A stretch of 64,000 bases of DNA from CBDBBY01 sp965203795 (GTDB lineage: Bacteria > Pseudomonadota > Alphaproteobacteria > Rhodobacterales > Rhodobacteraceae), in assembly GCA_965203795.1 (NCBI GenBank), contig OZ241915.1, positions 2,232,001 to 2,296,000 of the forward strand, read 5' to 3'. Of the stretch, positions 17,540 to 26,900 are shown in pieces (positions within the stretch are counted from its first letter, which is position 1; each line of letters opens with the position of its first letter). Position numbers and translations under genes: made by a program. A model generated the notes under the pieces. It saw only the letters and a program-made list of their open reading frames with translations. It was not told the DNA's origin and did no database searches.

Positions 17540-18466
17540 TCAGTGCAGCGGGATGTCCTCCGCTCTGGCGCCGACGCCCGGAAGCTTAGCGACGGTAGCT
17601 TCGTCCGCGACAACTTCGACCGCGCTGCCGGATTCGAAAAGCCTTCTCAGAAGCCCGCATGTCAGTCGGTGGCCGGAGCGGACGCCGACGAATTTCCCGA
17701 CAATCGGCCTGCCCGCAAGCGCTAGATCCCCGATCGCGTCCAGCAATTTGTGACGCACGCACTCGTCATCGCAGCGGAGCGGCACTGAAAAGCTCTTGCT
17801 GGCCAACATGGCCACAACGACACTCTGGAGGTCGCCGCCACGCCCCAGGCCGCTGGCCTGAATCTCCGCCGCCTGCTCGTCGGTGCAGAATGTCCTGCAA
17901 TGGACAAGCTCCCGCAGCGCTTCGCCGTTGCAGATGTCCATCGATTTCGTCTGGTCGCCGATCGGCTCGGGAAAGGAAATGCTGAATTCCATTTCCGACG
18001 AGTCGGCGGGCAGCAGACACGCCTTCGCTGAATCATCCACGTACTCGACGGGCCGACGAATCTTGATCACGCTTATCGGCACGTTCTGGATCAGGATGCC
18101 TGCATTGAGCGCTTTCTGCGCGAACCGCAGCGCACTCCCGTCCATCTTGGGCACTTCAGGACCGGATACCTCGACCACTGCATTGCGAACGCCGCAAACG
18201 GCGAGCCCGGCCATCAGGTGCTCAATTGTCTGGACCGAGACGCCGCTTCCGTTCGCAATTTTGGTGCAGAGCCTTGATTCCACAACATTCCGGTACGACG
18301 CCGGGATTAGATTGTCCTTGTCCACAACATCAATGCGTTTGAAGACAATCCCGGAATCAGGCGGCGCCGGAAGGACCGATAAGCGAGCGAATTCGCCCGT
18401 GTGGAGCCCTGCGCCGCTGAGCGCGAATCCGGATTTGACGGTTGCCTGCACCTGCGTCCATTCCAT
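17540..18466 (-). CDS. lpxC: UDP-3-O-acyl-N-acetylglucosamine deacetylase LpxC
   Basis: This 308-residue zinc amidase catalyses the committed step of lipid A synthesis. The zinc ligands are recognisable: His in QTIEHLMAGL, His and Asp in RHKLLDAIGDL. The catalytic His is in RSGHRLTCGLL. The N-terminal GAGLHTGE segment is the conserved substrate loop. Length agrees with the family. It lies downstream of ftsZ on the same strand, the usual place at the end of the dcw cluster, separated by about 180 bp that contain a strong terminator for ftsZ, so it probably has its own promoter. Its 3' side is convergent with the EVE gene. Confidence 0.96.
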   Translation of the reverse strand: MEWTQVQATVKSGFALSGAGLHTGEFARLSVLPAPPDSGIVFKRIDVVDKDNLIPASYRNVVESRLCTKIANGSGVSVQTIEHLMAGLAVCGVRNAVVEVSGPEVPKMDGSALRFAQKALNAGILIQNVPISVIKIRRPVEYVDDSAKACLLPADSSEMEFSISFPEPIGDQTKSMDICNGEALRELVHCRTFCTDEQAAEIQASGLGRGGDLQSVVVAMLASKSFSVPLRCDDECVRHKLLDAIGDLALAGRPIVGKFVGVRSGHRLTCGLLRRLFESGSAVEVVADEATVAKLPGVGARAEDIPLH

Positions 18467-18567
18467 CGCCGCTTGCGGCGACTTGTAGTCCGCTTGGCGC
18501 GCATCCGCTAGTCAAGCATTGCAACCAATTGTAACAGCGGGATTGTTCGTTCCGACTCCAACGCAGG

Positions 18568-18596
18568 GAAAAAGATCGCGCCCGATGGGCGCGATC
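18568..18596 (-). terminator. Intrinsic terminator after ftsZ
   Basis: A perfect 10-bp stem (GATCGCGCCC pairing with GGGCGCGATC, loop of three bases) at 18574-18596 is followed, on the minus strand, by TTTTTCCC. It lies about 50 bp beyond the ftsZ stop and before lpxC, so it should end or attenuate the dcw transcript. Confidence 0.85.
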
Positions 18597-18645
18597 AGGT
18601 CCGTCTTCTGAAGGTCAGCAAAGAGGAACAAACCTTCCGAAGACG

Positions 18646-20127
18646 CTAGTTCGCCTGCCGACGCATGAATGCAGGCGTGCGGAGATCCGGCTCTGAATCG
18701 TTGCCGTGGCGTTGCCCGGGAGACGAGGTGAGCCTCGGCTGCCCTCCGTCGCCTGCGCCCTCGCGGGCGCCGTCGTACGGCTTGGTCATCCTTGAGAACA
18801 CGCCGCCAATGCCTCGCCGCCCGGACCGGCCCGAGTCCGTTCGTTCGGCTTCCGCCGGGGGCGCCTGCTCAGCCCTGGCCGCGCTTGCCGACGGCATTTC
18901 AGCCTGCAGGGGCGGTTCAACCCGCGCGGCGGGCCTCGGCGCCACGAACCCGCCGCGCCGAGGCGCAGGAGTCTGAGGCCGCTCTTCAAATCCGTGACCA
19001 TGCCGGGCGGGGTCCGCCAGGACGTTTCCGTCCCAAGTGTCCACATCCGCCGCCGAACTCGTCGCGGCGGCGACATCCTTGTCGATGCGTTCGAAGAAGG
19101 AATCGCCGCGGTTGGCCTCCTCGAACGAGGATTCCAGCGCGCCCGCCTGTTCGCCGGGGGCCGGGCTGAGGCCCGTCGCAACGAGGGACACGCGAACCAC
19201 GCCTTCCAGCGATGGCTCGAGGGTCGAACCCAAGATCACGCGCGCGTTCTTGTTGACGCCTTCCCGCACCTTCGTCGAAGCGGAGTTCAAATCCCAAAGC
19301 GTAAGGTCGCTGCCGCCGACAACGTTGATCAGGATCCCGCGCGCGTCCGTAAGGCATGTTTCCTCCAGCAGCGGATTGTTCATCGCCATCTCCGCCGCCT
19401 TGGCGCCCCGGTCCGCGCCTTCGGCCTCGCCGCTGCCCATCATCGCCGATCCGGTCTCAAGCATGACCGATTTGACGTCCGCGAAGTCAAGATTGATCAG
19501 GCCCGGGCGAATGATCAGATCCGTGACGCCCTTGACAGCCTGGTAGAGCACATCATCGGCCTTGATGAACGCGTCGGTCGTCGTCGTGTTCTCGTTCGCC
19601 ATCAGGAACAGGTTCTCATTCGGAACGACCAGAAGCGTGTGCACGGCGCCTCTGAGCTCGACGAGTCCGTCCAGCGCGACATCCATCCGGCGCTGGCCTT
19701 CGAAGGCGAACGGCTTCGTGATCACGCCGACGGTCAGTATTCCGGCTTCCCTCGCCAGCTTCGCGATGTAGGGCCCGGCGCCGGTTCCGGTTCCGCCGCC
19801 CATCCCCGCCGTGATGAAGCACATGTGGACGCCGTCGAAATACTCCAGGATTTCGTCTGTGGTCTCTTCGGCGGCCTTCAGGCCGACTTCGGGATTGGAT
19901 CCCGCGCCGAGGCCCTGCGTCAACTCGGCGCCGAGCTGGATCTTCACGTCGGCACTCGAGCTGTCCAGCGACTGGGCGTCGGTGTTCGCCACGATGAATT
20001 CGGCGCCCTGAAGCCCCTTCATCATCATGTTGTTGACGGCGTTGCAGCCTGCCCCGCCTACCCCGCAAACGACGATCCTCGGGTTTATGTTCCTCTTCGG
20101 AGGTACGTGCAAAGTATTCAGTGACAT
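18646..20127 (-). CDS. ftsZ: Cell division GTPase FtsZ
   Basis: This 493-residue tubulin homologue forms the Z ring. The GTPase domain shows GVGGAGCNAVNNM near the start, the tubulin signature GGGTGTGAGP, and the T7-loop segment NLDFADVKSVM. A long Pro/Ala/Arg-rich linker follows (about residues 320-480), ending in the conserved C-terminal peptide DLRTPAFMRRQAN, which binds FtsA and closely matches alphaproteobacterial FtsZ. I chose ATG 20127 (MSLNTLHVPP) over a longer reading because AGGAG precedes it. A 111-bp gap separates it from ftsA, enough for an internal promoter. The hairpin terminator lies just downstream. Confidence 0.97.
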   Translation of the reverse strand: MSLNTLHVPPKRNINPRIVVCGVGGAGCNAVNNMMMKGLQGAEFIVANTDAQSLDSSSADVKIQLGAELTQGLGAGSNPEVGLKAAEETTDEILEYFDGVHMCFITAGMGGGTGTGAGPYIAKLAREAGILTVGVITKPFAFEGQRRMDVALDGLVELRGAVHTLLVVPNENLFLMANENTTTTDAFIKADDVLYQAVKGVTDLIIRPGLINLDFADVKSVMLETGSAMMGSGEAEGADRGAKAAEMAMNNPLLEETCLTDARGILINVVGGSDLTLWDLNSASTKVREGVNKNARVILGSTLEPSLEGVVRVSLVATGLSPAPGEQAGALESSFEEANRGDSFFERIDKDVAAATSSAADVDTWDGNVLADPARHGHGFEERPQTPAPRRGGFVAPRPAARVEPPLQAEMPSASAARAEQAPPAEAERTDSGRSGRRGIGGVFSRMTKPYDGAREGAGDGGQPRLTSSPGQRHGNDSEPDLRTPAFMRRQAN

Positions 20128-20238
20128 TTCAGTGCTCCTGCTCGATGTTCCCGCGACGCTTGTCCCGCGCCTTCCCGGGCTACCGTTGCTCCACGACACA
20201 TCGCGCCATTCCCCAGCGATTGCTGCGCCGGCGCGACA

Positions 20239-21573
20239 TCACCAGTTATTCCTGATCCAACTGAAAATCCTGCCGACCGGCCTGGAACTCGCGGCGGCGC
20301 TCTTCGGATCGGCGAAGTCCCACCATTCGTCCTGGGGCTGCGCGGCAAAAAGCGACAGGCCCGCGGCGGAGGAATACTCGGGGCCGCTCAATTCCACCGG
20401 TATGCCCGGCAGCCGGATCGGCCTCCCGAAACGGACATGTCGGCCCAGCATGTCCTTGGCGAGCTCCTCGAGCCCGGGCAGCGCACTCGAGCCGCCGGTC
20501 AGCACGACGCTGTTTCCGTCGAGCTTGTCGAATTCCGAGCAGTCGAGCGTCGCCTTCACGTGCTCGAGTATCTCCTCGACGCGCGGCTTGATGACGGCAA
20601 TCAGCTGAGCCCGGGTAATCCTGCTTTCGGGGCCGGCCCAGCCGTTCATTTCCGCGACGTGGCACTGCTTGAGGTCGTCGCGCGAAGTCGCCTTCACGCC
20701 TCCGTACTTGATCTTCAGGCGCTCCGCGACGCGCGTCGAGACCGAAAACGCCGAGCTGATGTCGGAAGTGACATCGTTGCCAGCGACCGGGATGGCCTCG
20801 GCGAACAGCATGTGCTTTCTGAAGAAAATGGAAACGCCGGTCACGCCGCCCCCGATGTCCACGCACGCGGCGCCGAGTTCCTGCTCGTCCTCCACCAGCG
20901 AGGAGATCCCGGAGACGTACGCGGCGGACGCGACGCCCGCGAGTTCCACCCTGCAGTCGTCCGCGCACTCCGACACATGCTCTAGCATGTGGCGGTCCAC
21001 CGAAAGCATATGGAGGTCCGCCATCAGCTGATTGCCCCGGTGCCCCCGCGGGTCGAGCAGCCCGGTGCGATGGTCGACCGAGAAATTCACCGGCTGGGCG
21101 TGAATCGCTTCGCGCACCCCGCCCGGATGCGGGATATCGCAGGCCGCGAGCACGCGCGCGATGTCCGCCTCCTCAATCTGGCTCTCTCCGAGCTCCACCT
21201 TGCCCAGATGGACGGATGATTCCGGACGCGCGCCGGAAAAGCACACGACCAAGTGGTCCACTCTCTCTCCGGCCTGCTTCTGCGCCTTCGTCAGCACGGT
21301 CCGGATTGTGCCGCTCGCTTCGGCGATCGAGTCGATTTCCCCGAATCTCAGCCCCCGCGATTTCGCGGAGGCCACGCCGATGACCCGGAAGCTGGAACGG
21401 CCTGCCCTCGCCCCGTTCATCACGAAGCCGTTTTCGCGCTCCTTGAACTCAAGGACGAGACAGGACGTTTTCGTGGTGCCGAGATCGAGCACCGCGAGAA
21501 TTCCCCGCTCGAGGGCCTCGGCGCGCTGCTCCCGCATGGCGCGGTGTATCCGGAGCGTATCGTCGAAGCCCAT
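20239..21573 (-). CDS. ftsA: Cell division protein FtsA
   Basis: This 444-residue actin-like ATPase tethers FtsZ to the membrane. The phosphate-1 motif is VLDLGTTKT near residue 28, phosphate-2 is CVDIGGGVTGVSIF, and the adenosine motif is VVLTGGSSALPGL. The C-terminal end (PVGRIFSWIRNNW) is the amphipathic membrane-targeting helix. It starts 1 bp after the ftsQ stop, typical of tight coupling in this cluster. Length and order (ftsQ, ftsA, ftsZ) are canonical. Confidence 0.97.
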   Translation of the reverse strand: MGFDDTLRIHRAMREQRAEALERGILAVLDLGTTKTSCLVLEFKERENGFVMNGARAGRSSFRVIGVASAKSRGLRFGEIDSIAEASGTIRTVLTKAQKQAGERVDHLVVCFSGARPESSVHLGKVELGESQIEEADIARVLAACDIPHPGGVREAIHAQPVNFSVDHRTGLLDPRGHRGNQLMADLHMLSVDRHMLEHVSECADDCRVELAGVASAAYVSGISSLVEDEQELGAACVDIGGGVTGVSIFFRKHMLFAEAIPVAGNDVTSDISSAFSVSTRVAERLKIKYGGVKATSRDDLKQCHVAEMNGWAGPESRITRAQLIAVIKPRVEEILEHVKATLDCSEFDKLDGNSVVLTGGSSALPGLEELAKDMLGRHVRFGRPIRLPGIPVELSGPEYSSAAGLSLFAAQPQDEWWDFADPKSAAASSRPVGRIFSWIRNNW

Positions 21574-21574
21574 G

Positions 21575-22441
21575 CTAGCGCACCACCGAGACTTCGCCGG
21601 ATTGCATTGCCCGCCTGCCCGACGCGGTCAGGCGGACTTTCACGCGGCCCGAAACCCTCAGGTCGACGAGCGCGATCTCCCGAGAGAGAATCCGGTCGAC
21701 CCTGTCCAATTCCATCAGGCGATTTGCGGCTTGAACGGGGCCGTCTTCGGGAAGCAGCACCCGCCGCGACCTGTCGAGAACGATGTCCCAGCGCCGCTCG
21801 CCAACCCTCACCAGCCCCCGAACCGCGCTGCCGACCGGCTCCAAAGCCGCATAGAGCTCGAGAGCTTCGCTCATGGCCCGGTCCGCGCCGGTTCCGGCCA
21901 CAAGCCGAAGAGCCGGGTAGTCGTTCCTGTTCCAGGTTTCCCCGATCACCAGGCCGCCGTCTCCGAGCAGCGACAATCTCGCGCCGTTCCGCCAGATCAG
22001 AACCGGCGAGCGCTCGACCACGGAAATCTCGATGCGTCCGTCCGGATCGATCAGCACGCTCGCGGACTCGACAACGTTCAGGCTCTCGATGGAGCGCTTT
22101 ATCTCCTTGACATCGATGCTGAACGCGCTCGCCGGAAACTCGGCGGGAAGAAGCGAGCCGATCTCGCGTTCCAAGTGCGCCGACGCGCCGCGGAGCGAAA
22201 CGCCGGTCACCGTGAGTTCCGGCTGCGCCATGATCTCGCCGATCGCGTCCGATACCCGGCTTTCAAGGCTTCCGTCGCTCCTTGCCCAGAAAAGCAGCGC
22301 CGCGCCCGCGGTCGCCGAGGCTGCGGAAACGGCCGCCACGAGCGCCACCACGCGGACGGACGGCGTCAGCAGCAGGCGCTGGATCCGGTACTTGGACCGG
22401 CTTGCATGCGGGCGCGGGCGAAATCCGCCTAACGGCCGCAT
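21575..22441 (-). CDS. ftsQ: Cell division protein FtsQ
   Basis: This 288-residue bitopic membrane protein belongs to the divisome subcomplex FtsQ-FtsL-FtsB. It has a basic cytoplasmic N-terminus (MRPLGGFRPRP), one transmembrane segment (about residues 28-50, VVALVAAVSAASATAGAALL), then the POTRA domain (LTVTGVSLRG) and the beta domain with VVERSPVLIWRNG. I chose ATG 22441, which overlaps the ddl stop by 13 bp; a longer reading into ddl is not needed. It precedes ftsA by 1 bp. No FtsB gene is in this window. Confidence 0.93.
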   Translation of the reverse strand: MRPLGGFRPRPHASRSKYRIQRLLLTPSVRVVALVAAVSAASATAGAALLFWARSDGSLESRVSDAIGEIMAQPELTVTGVSLRGASAHLEREIGSLLPAEFPASAFSIDVKEIKRSIESLNVVESASVLIDPDGRIEISVVERSPVLIWRNGARLSLLGDGGLVIGETWNRNDYPALRLVAGTGADRAMSEALELYAALEPVGSAVRGLVRVGERRWDIVLDRSRRVLLPEDGPVQAANRLMELDRVDRILSREIALVDLRVSGRVKVRLTASGRRAMQSGEVSVVR

Positions 22442-23343
22442 GACGCGTCCTCCACAAGCTCCCTGCAAAGCTCGCCGAACCCGGTTCCGCACTGCTTTGC
22501 CTGCTCCGGGCACAGCGATGTCGGCGTCATTCCGGGCTGCGTGTTCGTCTCAAGCAAATAGAGACCTTCCGCGCCATCGCCTTCGTTCCAGCGGAAGTCG
22601 GTCCGGGAAAGCCCTCGGCAGCCCAATGCCTTGTGGGCGGCCGTCGCGTGCTCCAGCGCGGCGTCGAACACCGGCTCGGGAATGTCCGCCGGGCAGACGT
22701 GGCACGAGCCGCCCGGGCTGTACTTCGCTTCGTAGTCGTACCAGTCGCTGGTCTGAATGTCGGTGACCGTCAACGGCCGGCCCCGCATCACGCCCACGGC
22801 CAGCTCCCTGCCGGGGACGTACTTTTCGACGAGCACCGGGTCGGACAGCTCGCCCAGGCTGCAGGACTCGGCATCGGCGCCGTCCAGAACCAGGTGAACG
22901 CCTATCGACGATCCCTCATTGTTCGGCTTGATGACGTACGGCGGATCCACGGGCGGCGAGTTCAGCGCCACGTCCTTCGGAAGCAGCCAGGCGTCGGGGC
23001 TGGGGAGCTTCGCCTTGCAGTAGACGGCTTTGGTCCTCTGCTTGTCCATCGCCAGCGAGGAGGCGAGAACGCCCGAATGGGTGTAGGGAATGCCCATCCA
23101 TTCGAGAATGCCCTGCATGCAGCCGTCTTCGCCCCAACGGCCGTGAAGCGCGTTGAACGCGACGTCCGGCTTGATTTCGAAAAGGCGCGCGACGATGTCC
23201 CGGTCGGCGTCGACCTCGACGACATCGTATCCTTCGTCCCTGAGCGCAGCCGCACATTCGCGGCCCGTGACAAGGGAGACATCCCTTTCAACCGACGGGC
23301 CGCCCATCAGCACGACTACGCGGATCGGCGTCCTGCTCGACAT
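22429..23343 (-). CDS. ddl: D-alanine--D-alanine ligase
   Basis: This 304-residue ATP-grasp enzyme joins two D-Ala for the peptidoglycan stem peptide. It shows VVVLMGGPSVERDVSL at the N-terminus, ALHGRWGEDG, PYVIKPNNEGSSIGV (ATP-binding loop) and the C-terminal metal-binding LLETNTQPGMT. Length is typical. Its stop overlaps ftsQ, and murB lies 68 bp upstream on the same strand, in the conserved murB-ddl-ftsQ order. Confidence 0.97.
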   Translation of the reverse strand: MSSRTPIRVVVLMGGPSVERDVSLVTGRECAAALRDEGYDVVEVDADRDIVARLFEIKPDVAFNALHGRWGEDGCMQGILEWMGIPYTHSGVLASSLAMDKQRTKAVYCKAKLPSPDAWLLPKDVALNSPPVDPPYVIKPNNEGSSIGVHLVLDGADAESCSLGELSDPVLVEKYVPGRELAVGVMRGRPLTVTDIQTSDWYDYEAKYSPGGSCHVCPADIPEPVFDAALEHATAAHKALGCRGLSRTDFRWNEGDGAEGLYLLETNTQPGMTPTSLCPEQAKQCGTGFGELCRELVEDASCGR

Positions 23344-23411
23344 GCCTCGCTCCGCGGTGCGCCAGCCCGGGTTCCAAGCTGACTATGTTACCCGTCCCGT
23401 CTAGCGCAGGA

Positions 23412-24380
23412 TCAGGGGCCGTACTCACCTACTCTTACAATCTCCCACTCTAACCCGATTCCGAGCGTCCGACGAACAGTCTCCCGAACCTGTTCGCCGA
23501 GAGCCTCGATTTCTGTTGCAGTTGCGCCACCTAGATTTAGCAGGAAATTCGGGTGCAGAGGCGAAACCTGGGCCGCGCCATGGGTTGCGCCCCTCATCCC
23601 GGCCTGGTCGATCACCTTCCACGCCTTGAGCTCGTGGCGGTCGCACGGCAGTCCTGTCGACGCGAACCCAGCCGGGTTGCGGAACGCCGAGCCCGCCGTC
23701 CCCGCCTTCGTGGGCTGCGTGGCGCTCCGGTAGGCGAACTGGCTTTCCATTCTTTCGGCAAGTTCGGAACTGGAGCCGCGCGGGCATTTCAATTCGGCCT
23801 CGACGATGACGCTGCCCTCGGGAATCGAGCTGCTGCGGTAGCCGAACCCCGCGGCTTCCTTTCCGATGCGCCTGATCTCGCCGTCGCGCGTTACGACCGT
23901 CGCCGCTTCGAACACATCGGCGAGATACCTTCCGTAGCAGCCGGCGTTCATGCGGACCGCGCCGCCGACCGTTCCCGGAATGGTCCTGAGAAACGTCAGA
24001 TCCAGGCCCTGTTCCGCCGCTTCCACGGCGAGCCTTGGGCCGAGAGCCGACGCGCCGACCCGCGACCGGCGGCCGTCGAATTCAATTCGGGCGAACGGCC
24101 TTCCGAGCCGCACGACCACGCCGTGGATGCCCCGGTCGCGAACGATCAGGTTCGTGCCGGCGCCGATCGCGAACATCGGCACGCTTCCGTCCAGCCTGCC
24201 CATGAAGTCCGCAAGATCCTGCAGATCCGCTGGCTGGAACAGCCATTCCGCGGGTCCGCCGACGCGCATCCAAGTCAGTTCCGCCATCCGCCGCCCCGGC
24301 GTGAGCCTGCCTCTGGGCGCAGGAACGCGCATGGAACCCGAACTCGGAGGGCGCGCGGGAAACTGCTCAGCTAGCGACAT
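23412..24380 (-). CDS. murB: UDP-N-acetylenolpyruvoylglucosamine reductase MurB
   Basis: This 322-residue FAD enzyme reduces the enolpyruvyl group to make UDP-MurNAc. FAD-binding segments are visible: AIGAGTNLIVRD and GTVGGAVRMNAGCYG. The catalytic-Ser loop is TAGSAFRNP, and the terminal Glu is in LEWEIVRVGEYG. Its start overlaps the murC stop by about 14 bp. The first roughly 30 residues are rich in Pro and Arg and may be partly untranslated; an in-frame Met near MAELTWMRVGG is an alternative start. Confidence 0.96.
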   Translation of the reverse strand: MSLAEQFPARPPSSGSMRVPAPRGRLTPGRRMAELTWMRVGGPAEWLFQPADLQDLADFMGRLDGSVPMFAIGAGTNLIVRDRGIHGVVVRLGRPFARIEFDGRRSRVGASALGPRLAVEAAEQGLDLTFLRTIPGTVGGAVRMNAGCYGRYLADVFEAATVVTRDGEIRRIGKEAAGFGYRSSSIPEGSVIVEAELKCPRGSSSELAERMESQFAYRSATQPTKAGTAGSAFRNPAGFASTGLPCDRHELKAWKVIDQAGMRGATHGAAQVSPLHPNFLLNLGGATATEIEALGEQVRETVRRTLGIGLEWEIVRVGEYGP

Positions 24381-25788
24381 CGATTTCCGCCTCCCCGGCG
24401 AGCGCGCGCGCCCACGACGATATCGTTCCGGCGCCCATGCAAACGACTATGTCTCCGGACGCAGCTTCGGCCGAAACGAATTCCTGAAGGCCTTCGCAGC
24501 CCGATACGGCTTCGACGCTCCGGTGCCCGTGCCTCTTGAGGCCCGCGACAAGCGATTCCTTGTCGGCGCCGGGAATGGGATCCTCGCCTGCGCCGTAGAC
24601 GTCCGTGATCGCAACAACGTCCGCCTCGTTGAAACAGGTGCAGAAATCGTCGAACAAGTTCGACAGCCTCGTGTACCGGTGAGGCTGGTGGATTGCAATT
24701 ACGCGCCCGCTCGAAGCCTGCCTCGACGCCCGCAGCACCGCTGCGATTTCCGTCGGATGATGCGCGTAGTCGTCAATGATTTGAACGCCGTTGAGCCTGC
24801 CGACGCGGGTGAACCGCCTGTTCACGCCGCCGAATTCCGCCAGCGCCTTCCGGATGCCGCTTCCGTCCATTCCCAAGCGCCGCGCGACGGCGGCGGCTGC
24901 CAGAGCGTTCGCGACATTGTGGTCGCCGGGCATGGGCAGCGCGCAACCGCCCATCCGGATGCCCTCGCTCCGCCAAAGGATGTCGAACCGCGTGCGGCCA
25001 TCGACGTATTCCGCATTTTCGGCGCACACATCCGCCTGCGCGTTGAATCCGTAGGTGACAATGTGGCGGTCCGTGTGCCGGCCGACGAGGGCCTGCACCT
25101 CGGGATGGTCGGTGCAGCAAACAGCGAACCCGTAAAACGGAATGTTGGACACGAACTGGTCGAACGCTTCCTTGAGCCTTTCGAAATCGCCGTAGTGGTC
25201 CAAGTGCTCCGGGTCGATGTTCGTGACCACAGCGACGGTCGCGGGAAGCTTGACGAACGTCCCGTCGCTTTCGTCCGCCTCGACGACCATCCACTCCCCC
25301 TGCCCCTTCCGCGCATTGGAGCCGTACGAATGGACGATCCCGCCGTTGACGACCGTCGGGTCGAAGCCGCCGGCTTCGAGCAGCGCCGCAACCATCGTGG
25401 TCGTCGTCGTCTTGCCGTGCGTTCCCGCCACCGCGACGTTCGACCGGAGTCGCATCAGCTCCGCGAGCATTTCGGCCCTTCGGACGACGGGCAGGCCGAT
25501 GCGGCGCGCCTCGACCAGTTCCGGATTGCCTTCCTTGATCGCGGAGGAGACCACGACGACATCGGCGCCCTTCACGTTTTCCGGGGACTGCGGATGGGAG
25601 ATCCTGGCGCCCGCCGCCGCAAGGCGATCCGTGATTTTTGAAGGGGCGAGATCCGATCCTTGGACTTTGAATCCCTGGTTGACCAAGACCTCGGCGATCC
25701 CCGACATCCCTATGCCGCCGATTCCGATGAAATGTATCGGGCCGAGCTCGGCCGGCAGCTTCGTGGAACGCCCTGTCACTTCCGGCAC
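24367..25788 (-). CDS. murC: UDP-N-acetylmuramate--L-alanine ligase MurC
   Basis: This 473-residue Mur ligase adds L-Ala to UDP-MurNAc. The Rossmann N-terminal motif FIGIGGIGMSGIAEVL is diagnostic of MurC, and the ATP loop is VAGTHGKTTTTTM. Further conserved parts are EADESDGTF and DYAHHPTEI. Its stop overlaps murB and its start overlaps the murG stop by 13 bp, so the ligase genes here are probably translationally coupled. Confidence 0.97.
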   Translation of the reverse strand: MPEVTGRSTKLPAELGPIHFIGIGGIGMSGIAEVLVNQGFKVQGSDLAPSKITDRLAAAGARISHPQSPENVKGADVVVVSSAIKEGNPELVEARRIGLPVVRRAEMLAELMRLRSNVAVAGTHGKTTTTTMVAALLEAGGFDPTVVNGGIVHSYGSNARKGQGEWMVVEADESDGTFVKLPATVAVVTNIDPEHLDHYGDFERLKEAFDQFVSNIPFYGFAVCCTDHPEVQALVGRHTDRHIVTYGFNAQADVCAENAEYVDGRTRFDILWRSEGIRMGGCALPMPGDHNVANALAAAAVARRLGMDGSGIRKALAEFGGVNRRFTRVGRLNGVQIIDDYAHHPTEIAAVLRASRQASSGRVIAIHQPHRYTRLSNLFDDFCTCFNEADVVAITDVYGAGEDPIPGADKESLVAGLKRHGHRSVEAVSGCEGLQEFVSAEAASGDIVVCMGAGTISSWARALAGEAEIDVAS

Positions 25789-26900
25789 TCGGCGAGCTCC
25801 ACGATTGCGTCGGCGAGCTCTGACGCCGCCGAAGGCTTCGACGCCCGCTTGGCAGCGTCCGCCATTTCGGCGGCCTTTCCGGCATCGCCAAGAATCCGTC
25901 CGATCTCCTGCCCAAGCAGCTCGGGCGTAAGGTCTGCTTGCCGAATCATCACGGCCGCCCCGGCATTCACCATGCCGGTTGCGTTGGCGGTCTGATGGTC
26001 GTTAGCGGCGGCGGGAAACGGAATGAGGATGGACGGCCGCCCGACAACGCAAAGTTCCGCGATCGAGGACGCTCCCGACCGTGATACGACCAGATGGGCC
26101 TGCGCGATCCTGCGGGGAAGATCGTCGAAGAACGGCTTGACCTCGCACTCGATTGAACGCTCCCGGCATTCCTCGGTCACTGACTCGACGTTCTCGCCGC
26201 GCGCTTGCTGCGTCAATCGCACGCGCTGCCGAATCTCCTCGGGAAGAAGGCCTGCCGCCGCCGGCATGATCGAATCGAAGGCCTGCGCGCCCTGGCTGCC
26301 GCCGACAGCCAGAATCCGGAGCTCGCCTGACGAAGGGACTTCGAATGGCGCGCCCGCGTTGGCCAACACGTCAGCCCGGACCGGATTTCCGGTATGCGCC
26401 GTTTCGATGCCCTGCGGTATGGACGTTTCAACCGCGCCGCATGCGAGCAGGTCCACCTTCCGCGCGAGCAGCCTGTTTGCGCGGCCGAGGACGCCGTTCT
26501 GCTCGTGGATCATTCTCGGGGTTCCGGTCATCCACGCGGCGGCGACGGGAGGGAACGCCGGATAGCCGCCGAAGCCGACGACGACGGCGGGACGCCTTCT
26601 TCGGATGCCTGCCGCTGCCTTGATCACCCCCGCCGCAATTCTCGCGGGCGCGGCCGCCCGCGCGATCCACGAGCCGCGGCTAGGCGTCGTGCTTTCATGG
26701 GTCTCGATCTCCACTTCGCGGGGGAAGCCTCTTGCGAACCTCGCTCCGCGCCTGTCGGTCCAGAACGAGACGCGCCATTCGCGCTCCAGCATTTCCTCCG
26801 CCACGGCCTGCGCGGGGAACACGTGCCCGCCGGTTCCGCCCCCTGCAAGCACCAGCAACGGCTGCGATCCGCGCTCCGCCTGCCTGCCGGGCGTGTTCAA
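25776..26900 (-). CDS. murG: Lipid II synthase MurG
   Basis: This 374-residue GT28 glycosyltransferase transfers GlcNAc to lipid I on the inner face of the membrane. Diagnostic motifs are LVLAGGGTGGHVFPAQAVA near the start, VGFGGYPAFPPV, and the donor-binding VGGSQGAQAFD and SRSGASSIAEL. It overlaps the ftsW stop by 4 bp (ATGA type) and the murC start by 13 bp. Length matches the family. Confidence 0.97.
   Translation of the reverse strand: MNTPGRQAERGSQPLLVLAGGGTGGHVFPAQAVAEEMLEREWRVSFWTDRRGARFARGFPREVEIETHESTTPSRGSWIARAAAPARIAAGVIKAAAGIRRRRPAVVVGFGGYPAFPPVAAAWMTGTPRMIHEQNGVLGRANRLLARKVDLLACGAVETSIPQGIETAHTGNPVRADVLANAGAPFEVPSSGELRILAVGGSQGAQAFDSIMPAAAGLLPEEIRQRVRLTQQARGENVESVTEECRERSIECEVKPFFDDLPRRIAQAHLVVSRSGASSIAELCVVGRPSILIPFPAAANDHQTANATGMVNAGAAVMIRQADLTPELLGQEIGRILGDAGKAAEMADAAKRASKPSAASELADAIVELAECRK

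Noticed and set aside
21161..22432. 423-codon plus-strand frame over ftsQ and ftsA
   Set aside because: Antisense shadow of the well-supported minus-strand division genes.
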